Below are positions 17,221-25,393 of a stretch of DNA of 64,000 nucleotides, one piece after another (position 1 is the stretch's first letter; the number at the start of each line of letters is the position of its first letter). The notes under the pieces were generated by a model that was not told the DNA's origin, did not search any database, and saw only the letters and a program-made list of their open reading frames with translations. The position numbers and the translations under genes are program-made. The DNA comes from JBFXCS01 sp050181915 (GTDB lineage: Bacteria; Actinomycetota; Thermoleophilia; Miltoncostaeales; Miltoncostaeaceae), in contig JBFXCS010000002.1 of NCBI GenBank assembly GCA_050181915.1, positions 124,001 to 188,000 of the forward strand, read 5' to 3'.

Positions 17221-17237
17221 TGCTTACTAAGTAAGCA
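17221..17237. promoter_or_regulatory. Perfect palindromic TetR-type operator
   Basis: TGCTTACTAAGTAAGCA is an exact inverted repeat around a central A, of the CTTACT-AGTAAG type bound by TetR-family repressors of fatty-acid or sterol genes. It lies at the expected transcription start and 26 nt before the first operon ATG, ideal for repression by the TetR protein encoded upstream. Confidence 0.75.
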
Positions 17238-17263
17238 GCCCCGCACCCGGAGGAGGTCGCGAC

Positions 17264-18289
17264 ATGTCTGGCCCGGTCCCCAGCGCAGCGGAGGTCCCCG
17301 ACCTCCCCGTCCTGCAGACTCTCGGCAACCGCCGCAGCATCCGGTACTTCGATCCCGACCGGCGGCTGGAGGACTGGAAGATCGAGACGATGCTCCAGGC
17401 CGCCCGCTTCTCGTCGTGCCAGGGGAACATCAACTGCACCGAGGCGATCGTCATCGACAAGGAGACCTGCGAGCTCTGGGATGACGTCGAGGAGTGCGTC
17501 TCGGGCTTCAACGTCCAGATCATCAACCAGGCGTCCCACCTGATCCTGTGGCTGACGAACCTCAACGCCTGGTACGGCCGCGCGGTGGACGGCATCTCCT
17601 CGGTGGCGCTGGCCGGCGCCATGTCGAAGTACCACGGCTGGAACTACGAGTTCTCGATGACCCAGACGATCCCGCGCCTGATGAGCTTCCCCACCACGCG
17701 CACCGAGATCCTGCTGCGGTTCGAGACCGGCCAGGCCGCCGCCAACGCGATCACCGCCGGCGTGGGGCTCGGGGTCGGCAACATCCTGATCGCCTTCGGC
17801 CGCAAGCCGGGCGGCATCGAGAAGGCCTTCGGCCTGCCGCCCCACTACCGCTTCACCTGGGGGCACGCGATCGGCTACCCGCTCGAGAGCGAGAACACCG
17901 GCGGCCAGCGGCCGCGGCTGAAGTTCAGCAAGCTGTTCCACAAGGACGCCTACGGCGTGCCCCTGGAGTCGGACCCGGCGACCGAGGCGCTGCTGCGCGA
18001 GAAGGGGCTGATCCAGGAGCAGGCGCCGCTGCCGGGCCGCATCGAGGAGCTCGTCGAGATCGCCGAAAAGCACGGCCGCGACCCGGGCTTCCTCTTCTTC
18101 CCCGCCCGTGAGATCCGCCGCCTGCTGGCGGACGACGACTGGGACTTCGGCCCCCGCCTGCGCGCGCACGCCGAGAAGGTGCTGGCCGAGGAGGAGCTGC
18201 CGGACTACCCGGACGAGATGCGCGAGACCTTCACGAAGCTGATGGAGGAGCACGGCATCGACGCCTCCAAGTTCCTGCCCGACGAGTAG
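17264..18289 (+). CDS. Nitroreductase-family FMN protein of an acyl-CoA operon
   Basis: The 341-aa protein begins with the FMN-phosphate binding pattern of nitroreductases (TLGNRRSIRYFDPDR, residues about 19-33), and GVGLGVGNILIAFGRKPGGIEKAF near residues 165-190 fits the family C-terminal motif. It is longer than typical members (~200 aa), with an extra C-terminal helical domain of ~120 residues. A strong AGGAGG ribosome site precedes the ATG. The stop overlaps the GTG of the crotonase gene by one base. It may reduce an unsaturated acyl-CoA or supply redox for the pathway; that is inference. Confidence 0.75.
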   Translation: MSGPVPSAAEVPDLPVLQTLGNRRSIRYFDPDRRLEDWKIETMLQAARFSSCQGNINCTEAIVIDKETCELWDDVEECVSGFNVQIINQASHLILWLTNLNAWYGRAVDGISSVALAGAMSKYHGWNYEFSMTQTIPRLMSFPTTRTEILLRFETGQAAANAITAGVGLGVGNILIAFGRKPGGIEKAFGLPPHYRFTWGHAIGYPLESENTGGQRPRLKFSKLFHKDAYGVPLESDPATEALLREKGLIQEQAPLPGRIEELVEIAEKHGRDPGFLFFPAREIRRLLADDDWDFGPRLRAHAEKVLAEEELPDYPDEMRETFTKLMEEHGIDASKFLPDE

Positions 18290-19104
18290 TGCCGGAGTAC
18301 GAGGACATCCTCTACGAGGTCGGCGACGGCCGGGCGACGATCACGATCAACCGGCCGGAGCGCCTCAACGCGTTCCGCGGGCAGACGATGCGTGAGCTGT
18401 GCGACGCGTTCGAGCGCAGCGCCGACGACGAGTCGGTCGGGGTGATCGTGTTCACGGGGGCGGGCGACCGCGCCTTCTGCGTCGGCGGCGACGTGCGCGA
18501 GCCCACCCGGACGATGCGAGAGAAGCGGGCCGGCCACATCGGCGGCCCGCGCATCGCCTCGGCGATGCGCAACAACGGCAAGCCGATCGTGTGCCGGGTG
18601 CGCGGCTGGTGCATCGGCGGCGGCAACGAGCTGAACATCATCTCGGACCTCACCATCACCGACACGACGGGGCGCTTCGGCCAGGCCGGACCGAAGATCG
18701 GCAACGCCCCCCTGTGGTGGGGCTCCCAGCTGATGCCGGCGATCGTGGGCGAGAAGAAGGCCCGCGAGATCCTATTCCTGGTGCACCACTACACGGCGCA
18801 GCAGGCCCTCGCGATGGGCCTGGTGAACGCGGTCGTCGAGCCGGAGGAGCTCGACGCGGAGGTCGATCGCTGGTGCGCCGAGATCCTGCGCCGCTCACCG
18901 CAGGGCCTGCGCCTCGCCAAGATCGCGCTGAACGCGGCGACCGACGGCCTCTACTCCTCCACCAACCACGGCATGGAGCTGATGGCCCTGAACCACGTGT
19001 ACGGGCCGGAGCCGCAGGAGGGCATCGCCAGCTTCCAGGAGGGGCGCCCGGCCGACTGGCGCACCTTCCGCGGCGGTCAGGGCCCGGCGCCGGAGGGCGC
19101 GTGA
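18289..19104 (+). CDS. Enoyl-CoA hydratase/isomerase (crotonase), MenB-like subgroup
   Basis: The 271-aa protein has crotonase-fold signatures: INRPERLNAFRGQTM, the first oxyanion strand GDRAFCVGGDVRE, and the second VRGWCIGGGNELNIISDLTI followed by FGQAGPKIGNAPLWWGS. The GQAGPK pattern and the following KKAREILFL resemble naphthoyl-CoA synthase (MenB) and ring-hydrolase relatives rather than fatty-acid enoyl-CoA hydratases. It is likely to act on a cyclic or branched CoA ester. GTG start overlaps the preceding stop (TAGTG). Confidence 0.85.
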   Translation: MPEYEDILYEVGDGRATITINRPERLNAFRGQTMRELCDAFERSADDESVGVIVFTGAGDRAFCVGGDVREPTRTMREKRAGHIGGPRIASAMRNNGKPIVCRVRGWCIGGGNELNIISDLTITDTTGRFGQAGPKIGNAPLWWGSQLMPAIVGEKKAREILFLVHHYTAQQALAMGLVNAVVEPEELDAEVDRWCAEILRRSPQGLRLAKIALNAATDGLYSSTNHGMELMALNHVYGPEPQEGIASFQEGRPADWRTFRGGQGPAPEGA

Positions 19105-19150
19105 GGCCACCCACATGGCCCCGGCGCGGATACACCCAAACGACACCGAC

Positions 19151-19179
19151 CCGCCGATCGCCGCACGGGCGATCGGCGG
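19151..19179 (+). terminator. Perfect 12-bp hairpin between crotonase and acyl-CoA ligase genes
   Basis: CCGCCGATCGCC (19151-19162) pairs exactly with 19168-19179 around a 5-nt loop. No T-run follows, so it may be a GC terminator, an attenuator or a processing site between the second and third genes of the operon. Confidence 0.5.
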
Positions 19180-19233
19180 TCGACACGGCGTTCTGACCCG
19201 CGACGGGGGTCGGGCGGAAGGAGGGCGGCAGAT

Positions 19234-20892
19234 ATGGGTGAGTGGAGTGATTGGTATGCGCGTGAGGATCCGACGACGTGGGTGCTGGCGGAGATCCTGA
19301 AGCGGCGGGCGGCGGAGACGCCGGATCGTGAGTACCTGAAGTTCGCGGATCGGCCGTGGGTGAGCTACGGGGAGGTGAACGCGCGTGCCAACCGGGTGGC
19401 GAACTCGTTGTTGGCGCGGGGGGTGCAGCGGGGGGAGTCGGTCAGCGTGATGCTGCCGAACTGTGAGGATTTCGTGCCGGTGTGGTACGGGATCCTGAAG
19501 GCGGGGGCGGTGATGAGCAGTATCAACACCGCCTACAAGGGTGACTTCCTGAGTTGGACGATCAATCTGGTTGAGGCGCGGACGTTGATCATCAGCGATG
19601 AGTTCCTGGATCGGCTGGATTTGATCAAGGGGGAGTTGCCGAAGTTGGAGCATGTGGTGGTGTGGGAGTCGGGGCGGCGTGAGGGGCCGGACCCTGAGCT
19701 TCGGTGGGAGCCGTTGGCGGCGTTGTTGGAGGGCTCGGATGGGGAGCCGGAGGGGGTGGTGTATTCCTGGACCGATGACGCCCGGATCATGTTCACCTCG
19801 GGCACGACGGGGCGCAGCAAGGGTGTGATCAAGCAGAACGCCGCCGACTACTTCTCCGCCCGCAGCTCGATCGAGGCGATGGCGGTGCGGCTGGGACGCG
19901 ACCCGTACGACATCGCCGACCAGACCTACTTCAGCTGCCTGCCGCTGTTCCACTCCAACGCCCAGGTGCTGTGCGCGTATCCCGCCCTGCTCGCCGGCGG
20001 CCGCGTCGCCTACGTGGAGCGCTTCTCGGTCACCCGCTTCTGGCAGCACGTGATCGACGCCGAGGCCACCACCTTCAACTCGATCGGGGCGATGATCTAC
20101 TTCCTCTGGAACGCCCCGCCGTCGGAGCTCGACCGCGCCCACAAGGTGCACTCGGTGATGGCCGCGCCGGCGCCGAAGGACATCTACAACGAGTTCGAGG
20201 AGCGCTTCGGGGTCAAGTTCGGCGAGGGCTACGGCCTCACCGAGACCGGGGTCGCGACCTTCATGGACCCGACCAGGCCTCCGCGACTGGGCTCCTGCGG
20301 CGTCGCGAACCCCGGCTACGAGGTCACCATCGTGGAGCCCGGCACCGACCTGCCGCTGCCGCCGAACACGCCGGGCGAGATCGTCGTGGACCAGAAGGTC
20401 CCCAACATCATCATGCGCACCTACTACGGCATGCCGGAGAAGACCGCCGAGGACTTCCGCAACCTGAAGCTCCACACCGGCGACCTCGGCCGCATGGACG
20501 AGGACGGCTACGTCTACTTCATGGACCGGGTGAAGGACTACATCCGCCGCCGCGGCGAGAACGTCTCCTCGATGGAGGTCGAGAAGATCGTCAACGACCA
20601 CCCCGCGGTGAAGGAGTCGGCGGCGATCGGCGTCAAGGCCGGCGAGGGAGCGTCGTCGGAGGACGAGATCCTGGTGGTCGCCGTCGCCGAGGGCGACCCG
20701 CCGGACCTGGCCGAGCTGATGCACTGGCTCGCCGCCCGGATGCCGTACTTCATGGTCCCCCGCTACCTGCGCTTCGTCGAGACCCTGCCGAAGACCCCCA
20801 CCGAGCGCGTGCAGAAGGTGAAGCTACGCGACGAGGGGATCACCCCGGACACCTTCGACCGGGAGGCCGCCGGCATCGTGATCAAGCGGTAG
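19234..20892 (+). CDS. Acyl-CoA synthetase (AMP-forming), CaiC-like
   Basis: The 552-aa protein carries all adenylation-domain motifs: the P-loop FTSGTTGRSKGV (about 188-199), the core YGLTETG, the TGDLGRMDEDGYVYFMDR hinge region and the C-terminal KxxYIRRRGENVSS, with a late Lys near KTPTERVQKVKL. It would activate a carboxylic acid to its CoA ester to feed the crotonase. An AGGAGG site precedes ATG 19234. Notably the first ~190 codons use GAT, TTG, GGG and GCG while the remainder uses GAC, CTG, GGC and GCC like the rest of the window, suggesting a mosaic gene. Confidence 0.92.
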   Translation: MGEWSDWYAREDPTTWVLAEILKRRAAETPDREYLKFADRPWVSYGEVNARANRVANSLLARGVQRGESVSVMLPNCEDFVPVWYGILKAGAVMSSINTAYKGDFLSWTINLVEARTLIISDEFLDRLDLIKGELPKLEHVVVWESGRREGPDPELRWEPLAALLEGSDGEPEGVVYSWTDDARIMFTSGTTGRSKGVIKQNAADYFSARSSIEAMAVRLGRDPYDIADQTYFSCLPLFHSNAQVLCAYPALLAGGRVAYVERFSVTRFWQHVIDAEATTFNSIGAMIYFLWNAPPSELDRAHKVHSVMAAPAPKDIYNEFEERFGVKFGEGYGLTETGVATFMDPTRPPRLGSCGVANPGYEVTIVEPGTDLPLPPNTPGEIVVDQKVPNIIMRTYYGMPEKTAEDFRNLKLHTGDLGRMDEDGYVYFMDRVKDYIRRRGENVSSMEVEKIVNDHPAVKESAAIGVKAGEGASSEDEILVVAVAEGDPPDLAELMHWLAARMPYFMVPRYLRFVETLPKTPTERVQKVKLRDEGITPDTFDREAAGIVIKR

Positions 20893-20906
20893 GGGCGGGT
20901 CGCCGC

Positions 20907-21209
20907 TCAGGCCGCGGCGCGCGCGGCCACCTCGAGCGTGACCGCGCGGTCGGGCGCGGCGAGCGCCGACCGCGCGGCGGCGACGAGGGCCTCCACGTCG
21001 AGCTCGTAGCGCGCGGCGGCCCGCCCCAGGCCCTCATCGAGGGCAGTCCCCGGATCGAGCACCTCGACGCTGACGGCGCGTCCGTCGGCGGCGACGGCGA
21101 CGATCACGCCGTCGCCGAGCTCGTCGCCGTGGATCGCCTGACCCGCCGGTTCCTCGAAATCGATGGCGAGCGCCCCCGCCCGCGTGTCGTAGAACGCCTG
21201 CATCCTCAC
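20907..21209 (-). CDS. DUF2283-family small protein
   Basis: The ~100-aa protein matches the DUF2283 pattern: a beta-strand start with a tyrosine/Asp turn (AFYDTRAGALAIDFEE), then DGVIVAVAADGRAVSVEVLDPG. These proteins often sit next to DUF4258 proteins and are thought to be antitoxin-like partners. Its GTG overlaps the DUF4258 stop by 3 nt (GTGA); ATG 21203 is an alternative two codons later. A helical C-terminal extension (ALVAAARSALA) follows the domain. Confidence 0.7.
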   Translation of the reverse strand: MRMQAFYDTRAGALAIDFEEPAGQAIHGDELGDGVIVAVAADGRAVSVEVLDPGTALDEGLGRAAARYELDVEALVAAARSALAAPDRAVTLEVAARAAA

Positions 21210-21421
21210 CGCCTCCTCGGGAAGACGGACTTCACCATCTCAGGGTCGTCACGCGCAAGCACTACCCGGAGGAGCCGTCCCCCAACCCGAGCCGTGTAGC
21301 GCGGATTCCCCGCGTCGTCGACGTCGACGACCGCCTCCGGCGAGGCGACGACCGCGGATACCTCGGCCTCGCTGATACCGTGGAATCGCATCCGCCGTCG
21401 CGAGTGCCGATTGAACCTCAC
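21206..21421 (-). CDS. DUF4258-family small protein, possible toxin partner
   Basis: From GTG 21421 the product is 71 aa: VRFNRHSRRRMRFHGISEAE, then VVASPEAVVDVDDAG and LLRVVLARDDPEMVKSVFP. The HS..RM..RGIS layout followed by a short beta-sheet is the DUF4258 pattern, structurally like RelE/BrnT small toxins. It is translationally coupled to the DUF2283 gene. A longer open frame upstream exists but lacks family similarity, so the short start is preferred. Confidence 0.7.
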   Translation of the reverse strand: MRFNRHSRRRMRFHGISEAEVSAVVASPEAVVDVDDAGNPRYTARVGGRLLRVVLARDDPEMVKSVFPRRR

Positions 21422-21584
21422 GCATGGGAGACGATCCTGCGGGGCAGCTTTCGCCCCCCGCAGGCCGCAACATCCCGGGCGTCGAACCGTCCACTGCGTG
21501 GACCATGGTTCGTCTACGCAGTGGCGCCACGCGCGCCCGGCCGCCAGCACGTAAAGGGCCGGGCAGACGCACGGACGAGTCGCT

Positions 21585-21659
21585 CTACCGCCTGCTCGGC
21601 CAGCCGTGCACAAGCACGGCCAGAGCGAGAATGATCGCGAGAGCAAGCACGTTGTCCAT
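21585..21659 (-). CDS. Candidate 24-residue membrane peptide
   Basis: An ATG at 21659 follows a strong purine-rich ribosome site (GGAAGGGGG, about 8 nt away) and encodes 24 residues: a short Met-Asp-Asn start, a 14-residue stretch of only Val, Leu, Ala and Ile, and a tail His-Gly-Trp-Pro-Ser-Arg-Arg before TAG. It reads as a single membrane-spanning peptide with a basic end, like type I toxin peptides or small transporter subunits. The gap from 21422 to 21734 holds no other gene that I can support. Confidence 0.45.
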   Translation of the reverse strand: MDNVLALAIILALAVLVHGWPSRR

Positions 21660-21734
21660 CGCGAAACCCCCTTCCGGGACATCCATCAAGGATTGGTTTC
21701 GCGCTGACGGAGCCGGCCTGGTCGCAGGGGCTGC

Positions 21735-21977
21735 TTAGGTTTCCATCCCGCTCTCCGCTCGGCGGCGCGGGTCTTGTTCTCCAGCGAGCGTGACTACCAG
21801 GTCAACGGACGTGCTGCGCGGCCACGAAGGGGTCGCCCGGCCAGACGACGAGGAGACGCCCATGTCTTGCGTCCCCAGACGCCACAGCCGCCTGCCTTCT
21901 GCAGCACGAGCAACTATCGCTGACAGATCGGACAGCAATTCATCCAGACAGTGCCGCACACGCTGGCCGTTGCTCAC
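21735..21977 (-). CDS. Possible small uncharacterised protein
   Basis: The 80-aa frame starts at an ATG that overlaps the stop of the preceding gene by 4 nt (ATGA), which supports translation. The N-terminal half is helical (VRHCLDELLSDLSAIVARAAE), the remainder is Ser/Arg-rich and not family-like. No database family is evident to me. It may be a real coupled gene or a chance frame in a lower-GC accessory region. Confidence 0.35.
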   Translation of the reverse strand: MSNGQRVRHCLDELLSDLSAIVARAAEGRRLWRLGTQDMGVSSSSGRATPSWPRSTSVDLVVTLAGEQDPRRRAESGMET

Positions 21978-22762
21978 GACTGCGGTCGAGTTCTCCTGTC
22001 GCCTCCCGCGGCGGTTGCAGAGGGTTCGCCGTCCTCGGGTTCCGGGTCTTCTTCTTCGAGCACGCCCGTCTCTGCGATCCCGCGGTCCTTCATGAACCTG
22101 TCAACGGCCACGTAGCCGGCTGTGTGGCCCACCTCGCGATAGGCGCGCAAGAGCAGCCTCGCGAGCGTTAGCCGCGTCAATGACAGAGCCATCCCCGGAA
22201 GCTGTTGCGCCATCTCGGGAGAGCCCACCGTGATTCCCTTGGCCGTCGTCGCGAGACTGTTCAGCATCGGCTGCATGTTGGGATGCGAGAACCAACTCGA
22301 TCCACGGTAGTGCACGTGGTACTCCCTCTCGCGCCCGAGCAGGCGCGCGATCTTCTGACGATTAGGAACACTCGGTAGATCAGGTGCAGCGGGCATCGGC
22401 CGGGGCGTCCGGGCTCCAACGGCTGTGTCGGAGTCACGTAGGGAACTCCTCAGCCGTGTCTCGCGATTGACGAACTCCTCCACGCGCCTACCGGGGTCGT
22501 CGAGCAAGTAGTGCAGCTCGTGCTCGCACTCCCATAGGTGCCGGGCGAGACGCAGAGCGTTCAACGCCCTCGGCGGCTCCGCCGCGGTCTCGCTCACGAC
22601 GCCGCGCGCCAGCTCGACGGCGAGGGCGGCCGAGCCGAGGGCAAACCACCGTGCCTTGGCCATCTGGCCGGTCAGATCCGATGAGAGCACCGGAAGGCCC
22701 GTCGCGGTGGCAATGAGATCGCAGATCTCCGCGAGCAGCAGCCGATCATTCTCGTCAAGCAT
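21974..22762 (-). CDS. Uncharacterised helical protein, DUF5677-like
   Basis: The 262-aa protein is largely alpha-helical. A basal similarity to DUF5677-type proteins is suggested by the helices ALRLARHLWECEHELHYLLDDPGRRVEEFVN, then a His-rich segment YHVHYRGSSWFSHPN followed by MALSLTRLTLARLLLRAYREV. The C-terminal tail is acidic and disordered. Codon usage is less GC-extreme than that of housekeeping genes in the window, in keeping with the accessory character of the region. It lies beside the decayed DUF499 locus on the same strand. Confidence 0.6.
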   Translation of the reverse strand: MLDENDRLLLAEICDLIATATGLPVLSSDLTGQMAKARWFALGSAALAVELARGVVSETAAEPPRALNALRLARHLWECEHELHYLLDDPGRRVEEFVNRETRLRSSLRDSDTAVGARTPRPMPAAPDLPSVPNRQKIARLLGREREYHVHYRGSSWFSHPNMQPMLNSLATTAKGITVGSPEMAQQLPGMALSLTRLTLARLLLRAYREVGHTAGYVAVDRFMKDRGIAETGVLEEEDPEPEDGEPSATAAGGDRRTRPQS

Positions 22763-22796
22763 GGCCAGGAGGGTAACCCGCGCTCGTAAGCCGAAC

Positions 22797-24308
22797 TCAG
22801 CCCTCCTCGAACCCGGCTTCGTCGAACTTCAGCGTGGTTGCGTTCTCCGACACGGTGCGGATCTTGGCGTCGTCGAAGCCGTCGGGAGTGGTCGCCTCGA
22901 TCTCGATGGTCACGTTCAGCGTGATGCCGGGGGTGGCCTGGAGGGGCGCGATGATCTCGTCGGCCAGAGCTTCTTGAAGTCGGAGGCGTAGCGGTCGGCC
23001 TGGAGCTGCTTGCTCCCGAAGAAGCGAGTCCTGCCCGCGGGACGGCCCGGCGGGACGGGCTCGGGTCCCGGCCCCGGGCCCGGTCCATCGCCTGGGTCGC
23101 CATCCGAACCCACCGGCTCCGACTGCACCGCCGTCTCGCGCTGAGCCATCGCCCGGTCGGGGCGCACCACAAGCGTCTCGTTGGTGACCGCGACGGGGAC
23201 GTTGTCGGACGGCAGGACCAGCCCCCGGTACCTGCCGGTCGCATCGTCGTAGCCGTCGGCCAGGGCGAAGCCCTCGTCCTCCCACAGCAGCGGCTGAGGC
23301 CCCGTGAGGCCGGCGTCTAGAACGCGGCGGTCACGCACCTTGGCATGTACGGGTACTCCGCGTAGAGGCGCCACAGGTCGCCGACAGTGAGGTGTCCTCC
23401 CTCCCACAGCTTCGCGGCGGTCGTGTTCAGCTGGTGGCGGATCGCCGCGGCGGCGTGCTGGTCGGTGAGGGTGCCGTCGTTGGCGAGGCGGCGGCTCACG
23501 CGCTCCGCGGGCGACGCCCCCTGGCCGCCCTCCACCTTGGTCGCAGATACCTCGATCGGCTGGCCACTCGGCACGAGCACCCACTGGTAGGCGGTCGCCA
23601 GCCGGGCGTCCGTCGTCTCGCTCGCCCGGGGTGCGCCGGTCGGTGGCCTGGTCGCGCTGGTTGCCCGTCAGGTCCAGTTCCTTCTCCCTGCCAAGGATCC
23701 ATGACCACGCCAGGTAGTCCCTGACGGCGTTCTCCAGCTCCTCCATCCGCGCCTCGTCCGGCGCCAGGTAGACGAGCATGTTCCGGAAAGTCCGGTTCGC
23801 CGCACCGCGCCGCTCGGTCACGTTCTTCGTGAACTCCAGGGCGGGTGAGCCGCCGCCGTTTCGGCGGTGGGTCAGCTTGGGGTGGAGGATCACGAGGCGC
23901 GCCTCGTCGACGTCGGCGATGTCCGCCGTCTCCTCCGGCGCGACGACCACGCCGGCGAACGCCCCCAGGGCGCCCCTCTGCGAATCGAGGCGCGTGCGGA
24001 TCTCCGCGTACACCTCCTCCGGGTGCACCCGCTCGGCCTGGTCCTTCGCCCGCCGCGAGATGTTCGCCTGCAGGTCGTACCAGTAGCGCCCCTCGGCGTT
24101 GTAGAAGTACGTCGCGCGGTCGGCCAGGGCGGCGAGAGCGGAGTCGGCGTCGCGTCCCAGCACGCGGTTGCGCAGCTCGCCGACGGCATCCTTGAAGATG
24201 AACTCGACGGCGTCGGGACCGTGCGACACCACCGCGACCACCGTCACGCTCTCTCCCGGCACCACCGGAGAGTCGCAAGCCCGACTCGAGTTCTTCGAGC
24301 TTCGTCAC
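22797..24308 (-). pseudogene. Decayed fusion of SNF2-type helicase start and DUF499 C-terminal half
   Basis: Coding sense switches frame at least four times (near 24270, 23630, 23335 and 22975). The first ~55 residues (KLEELESG, then VVPGESVTVVAVVSHG) look like the N terminus of the SNF2-type helicases that travel with DUF499 and DUF1156 genes. From about 24136 on the text is the C-terminal half of a DUF499 ATPase: RATYFYNAEGRYWYDLQ, AGVVVAPEETAD, YQWVLVPSG, GRYRGLVLPSDNV and, at the end, ITLNVTIEIEATTPDGF with TLKFDEAGF. An internal deletion seems to have joined the start of one gene to the end of another, removing the ATPase and helicase motifs. Family links are from memory. Confidence 0.7.
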
Positions 24309-24514
24309 GGTCGAGCTAAGTGTCGCATCACGGCTTGGCGGCCCCGTCGCACCTTCCACGTCGTGGCCCCCATGGCGCGCGACGTCAAAGGAGTCTAGGG
24401 CTCGCTTCGACGGATCCGACCCCGAAGACCTGAACGAACGGATGGGTTTCTCCCATCGACCACTTCGTCGCCAGCTCCCTTCCAGCCCGGGAGGCCTGTT
24501 CATCACACAAGGCG

Positions 24515-25345
24515 ATGGCCTACTCTCCCCACGTGCAGCTTCCCGCAACCAGCGACGGCACTGCGCAACGCGAGCAGCGCCTTTCGGACAAACTCGAGCG
24601 AAGCCCCGGGTCGTTCTTCAAGGCTCGGGCTCGCGACCTGGTGCTGGCCGCCGACTACGCAAATAAGCGCCTACCTGAGAACGCCTACGGTGGCACCTCC
24701 CGTCGCCACTACCACACCGTCTGCGGAGCGACATACACGGTGCTCCTGAGTTCCTTCGAACTGAGCCTGAAGTCGCTCTATGCCCGGATCATCGATCGCA
24801 CGAGCCGCTACGACGATCGACTCAAGGACGACAAGAGCCTCTCGATCAAGCCCGAGTTGATCCTGGCGAACCGGGAAGTCACCGGCGCTGGCGACGTATT
24901 CGCCAGCCAGTGGAATGCGTGGCAGGCTCCCGACGAAGTCAATCGCCGGTTCCGGACTCTGATGCAGGTCGATCCTCTCGACAAGGCGGCAGTACCAGAC
25001 CTCGAAAAGCTCTGGCAGCTGCGACACGTCGTCGCGCACAGCTCGGGCGTGACTTCCCGACTTGATCGGCATCGCTTGGGCGGGGCGATCGAGGCAGACC
25101 GAGCACTGGTGATCGATGGGGCCTATCTGTCGGAGGTAGAGGCTCGGCTGCTCACAATAATGACTAATGTAGTTAACATTGTCGGCAATCGGCTCCTTGA
25201 CGACTTCTTCGCCTCCGATCCCACCGGGGAGGCGCGTCAGGACGAGTACTCCGCGCTCTTTCTCTTGGGCCAGATCGTCGGCCAAACGCAGGATCTCCCG
25301 GTCGTCACCGAAGACGACTTCATTGCCAAGCGCGCAGATCGGTAG
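24515..25345 (+). CDS. HEPN-like protein (possible RNase)
   Basis: The 276-aa protein is helical and contains Arg170-x4-His175 (RHVVAHSS), the R-x4-6-H active-site motif of HEPN RNases and related RiboL-PSP proteins, preceded by a long amphipathic helix pair (YTVLLSSFELSLKSLYARII). The motif sits in the predicted second half of the four-helix bundle, as expected. No partner nucleotidyltransferase antitoxin is adjacent. It is divergent from the pseudogene in the defence-like region. Abortive-infection or stress RNase activity is inference from fold and neighbourhood. Confidence 0.6.
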   Translation: MAYSPHVQLPATSDGTAQREQRLSDKLERSPGSFFKARARDLVLAADYANKRLPENAYGGTSRRHYHTVCGATYTVLLSSFELSLKSLYARIIDRTSRYDDRLKDDKSLSIKPELILANREVTGAGDVFASQWNAWQAPDEVNRRFRTLMQVDPLDKAAVPDLEKLWQLRHVVAHSSGVTSRLDRHRLGGAIEADRALVIDGAYLSEVEARLLTIMTNVVNIVGNRLLDDFFASDPTGEARQDEYSALFLLGQIVGQTQDLPVVTEDDFIAKRADR

Positions 25346-25393
25346 TGCCCTGCACGCACCGGGTGTCAGCTCTAGGGGAACGACCCGATCCGC

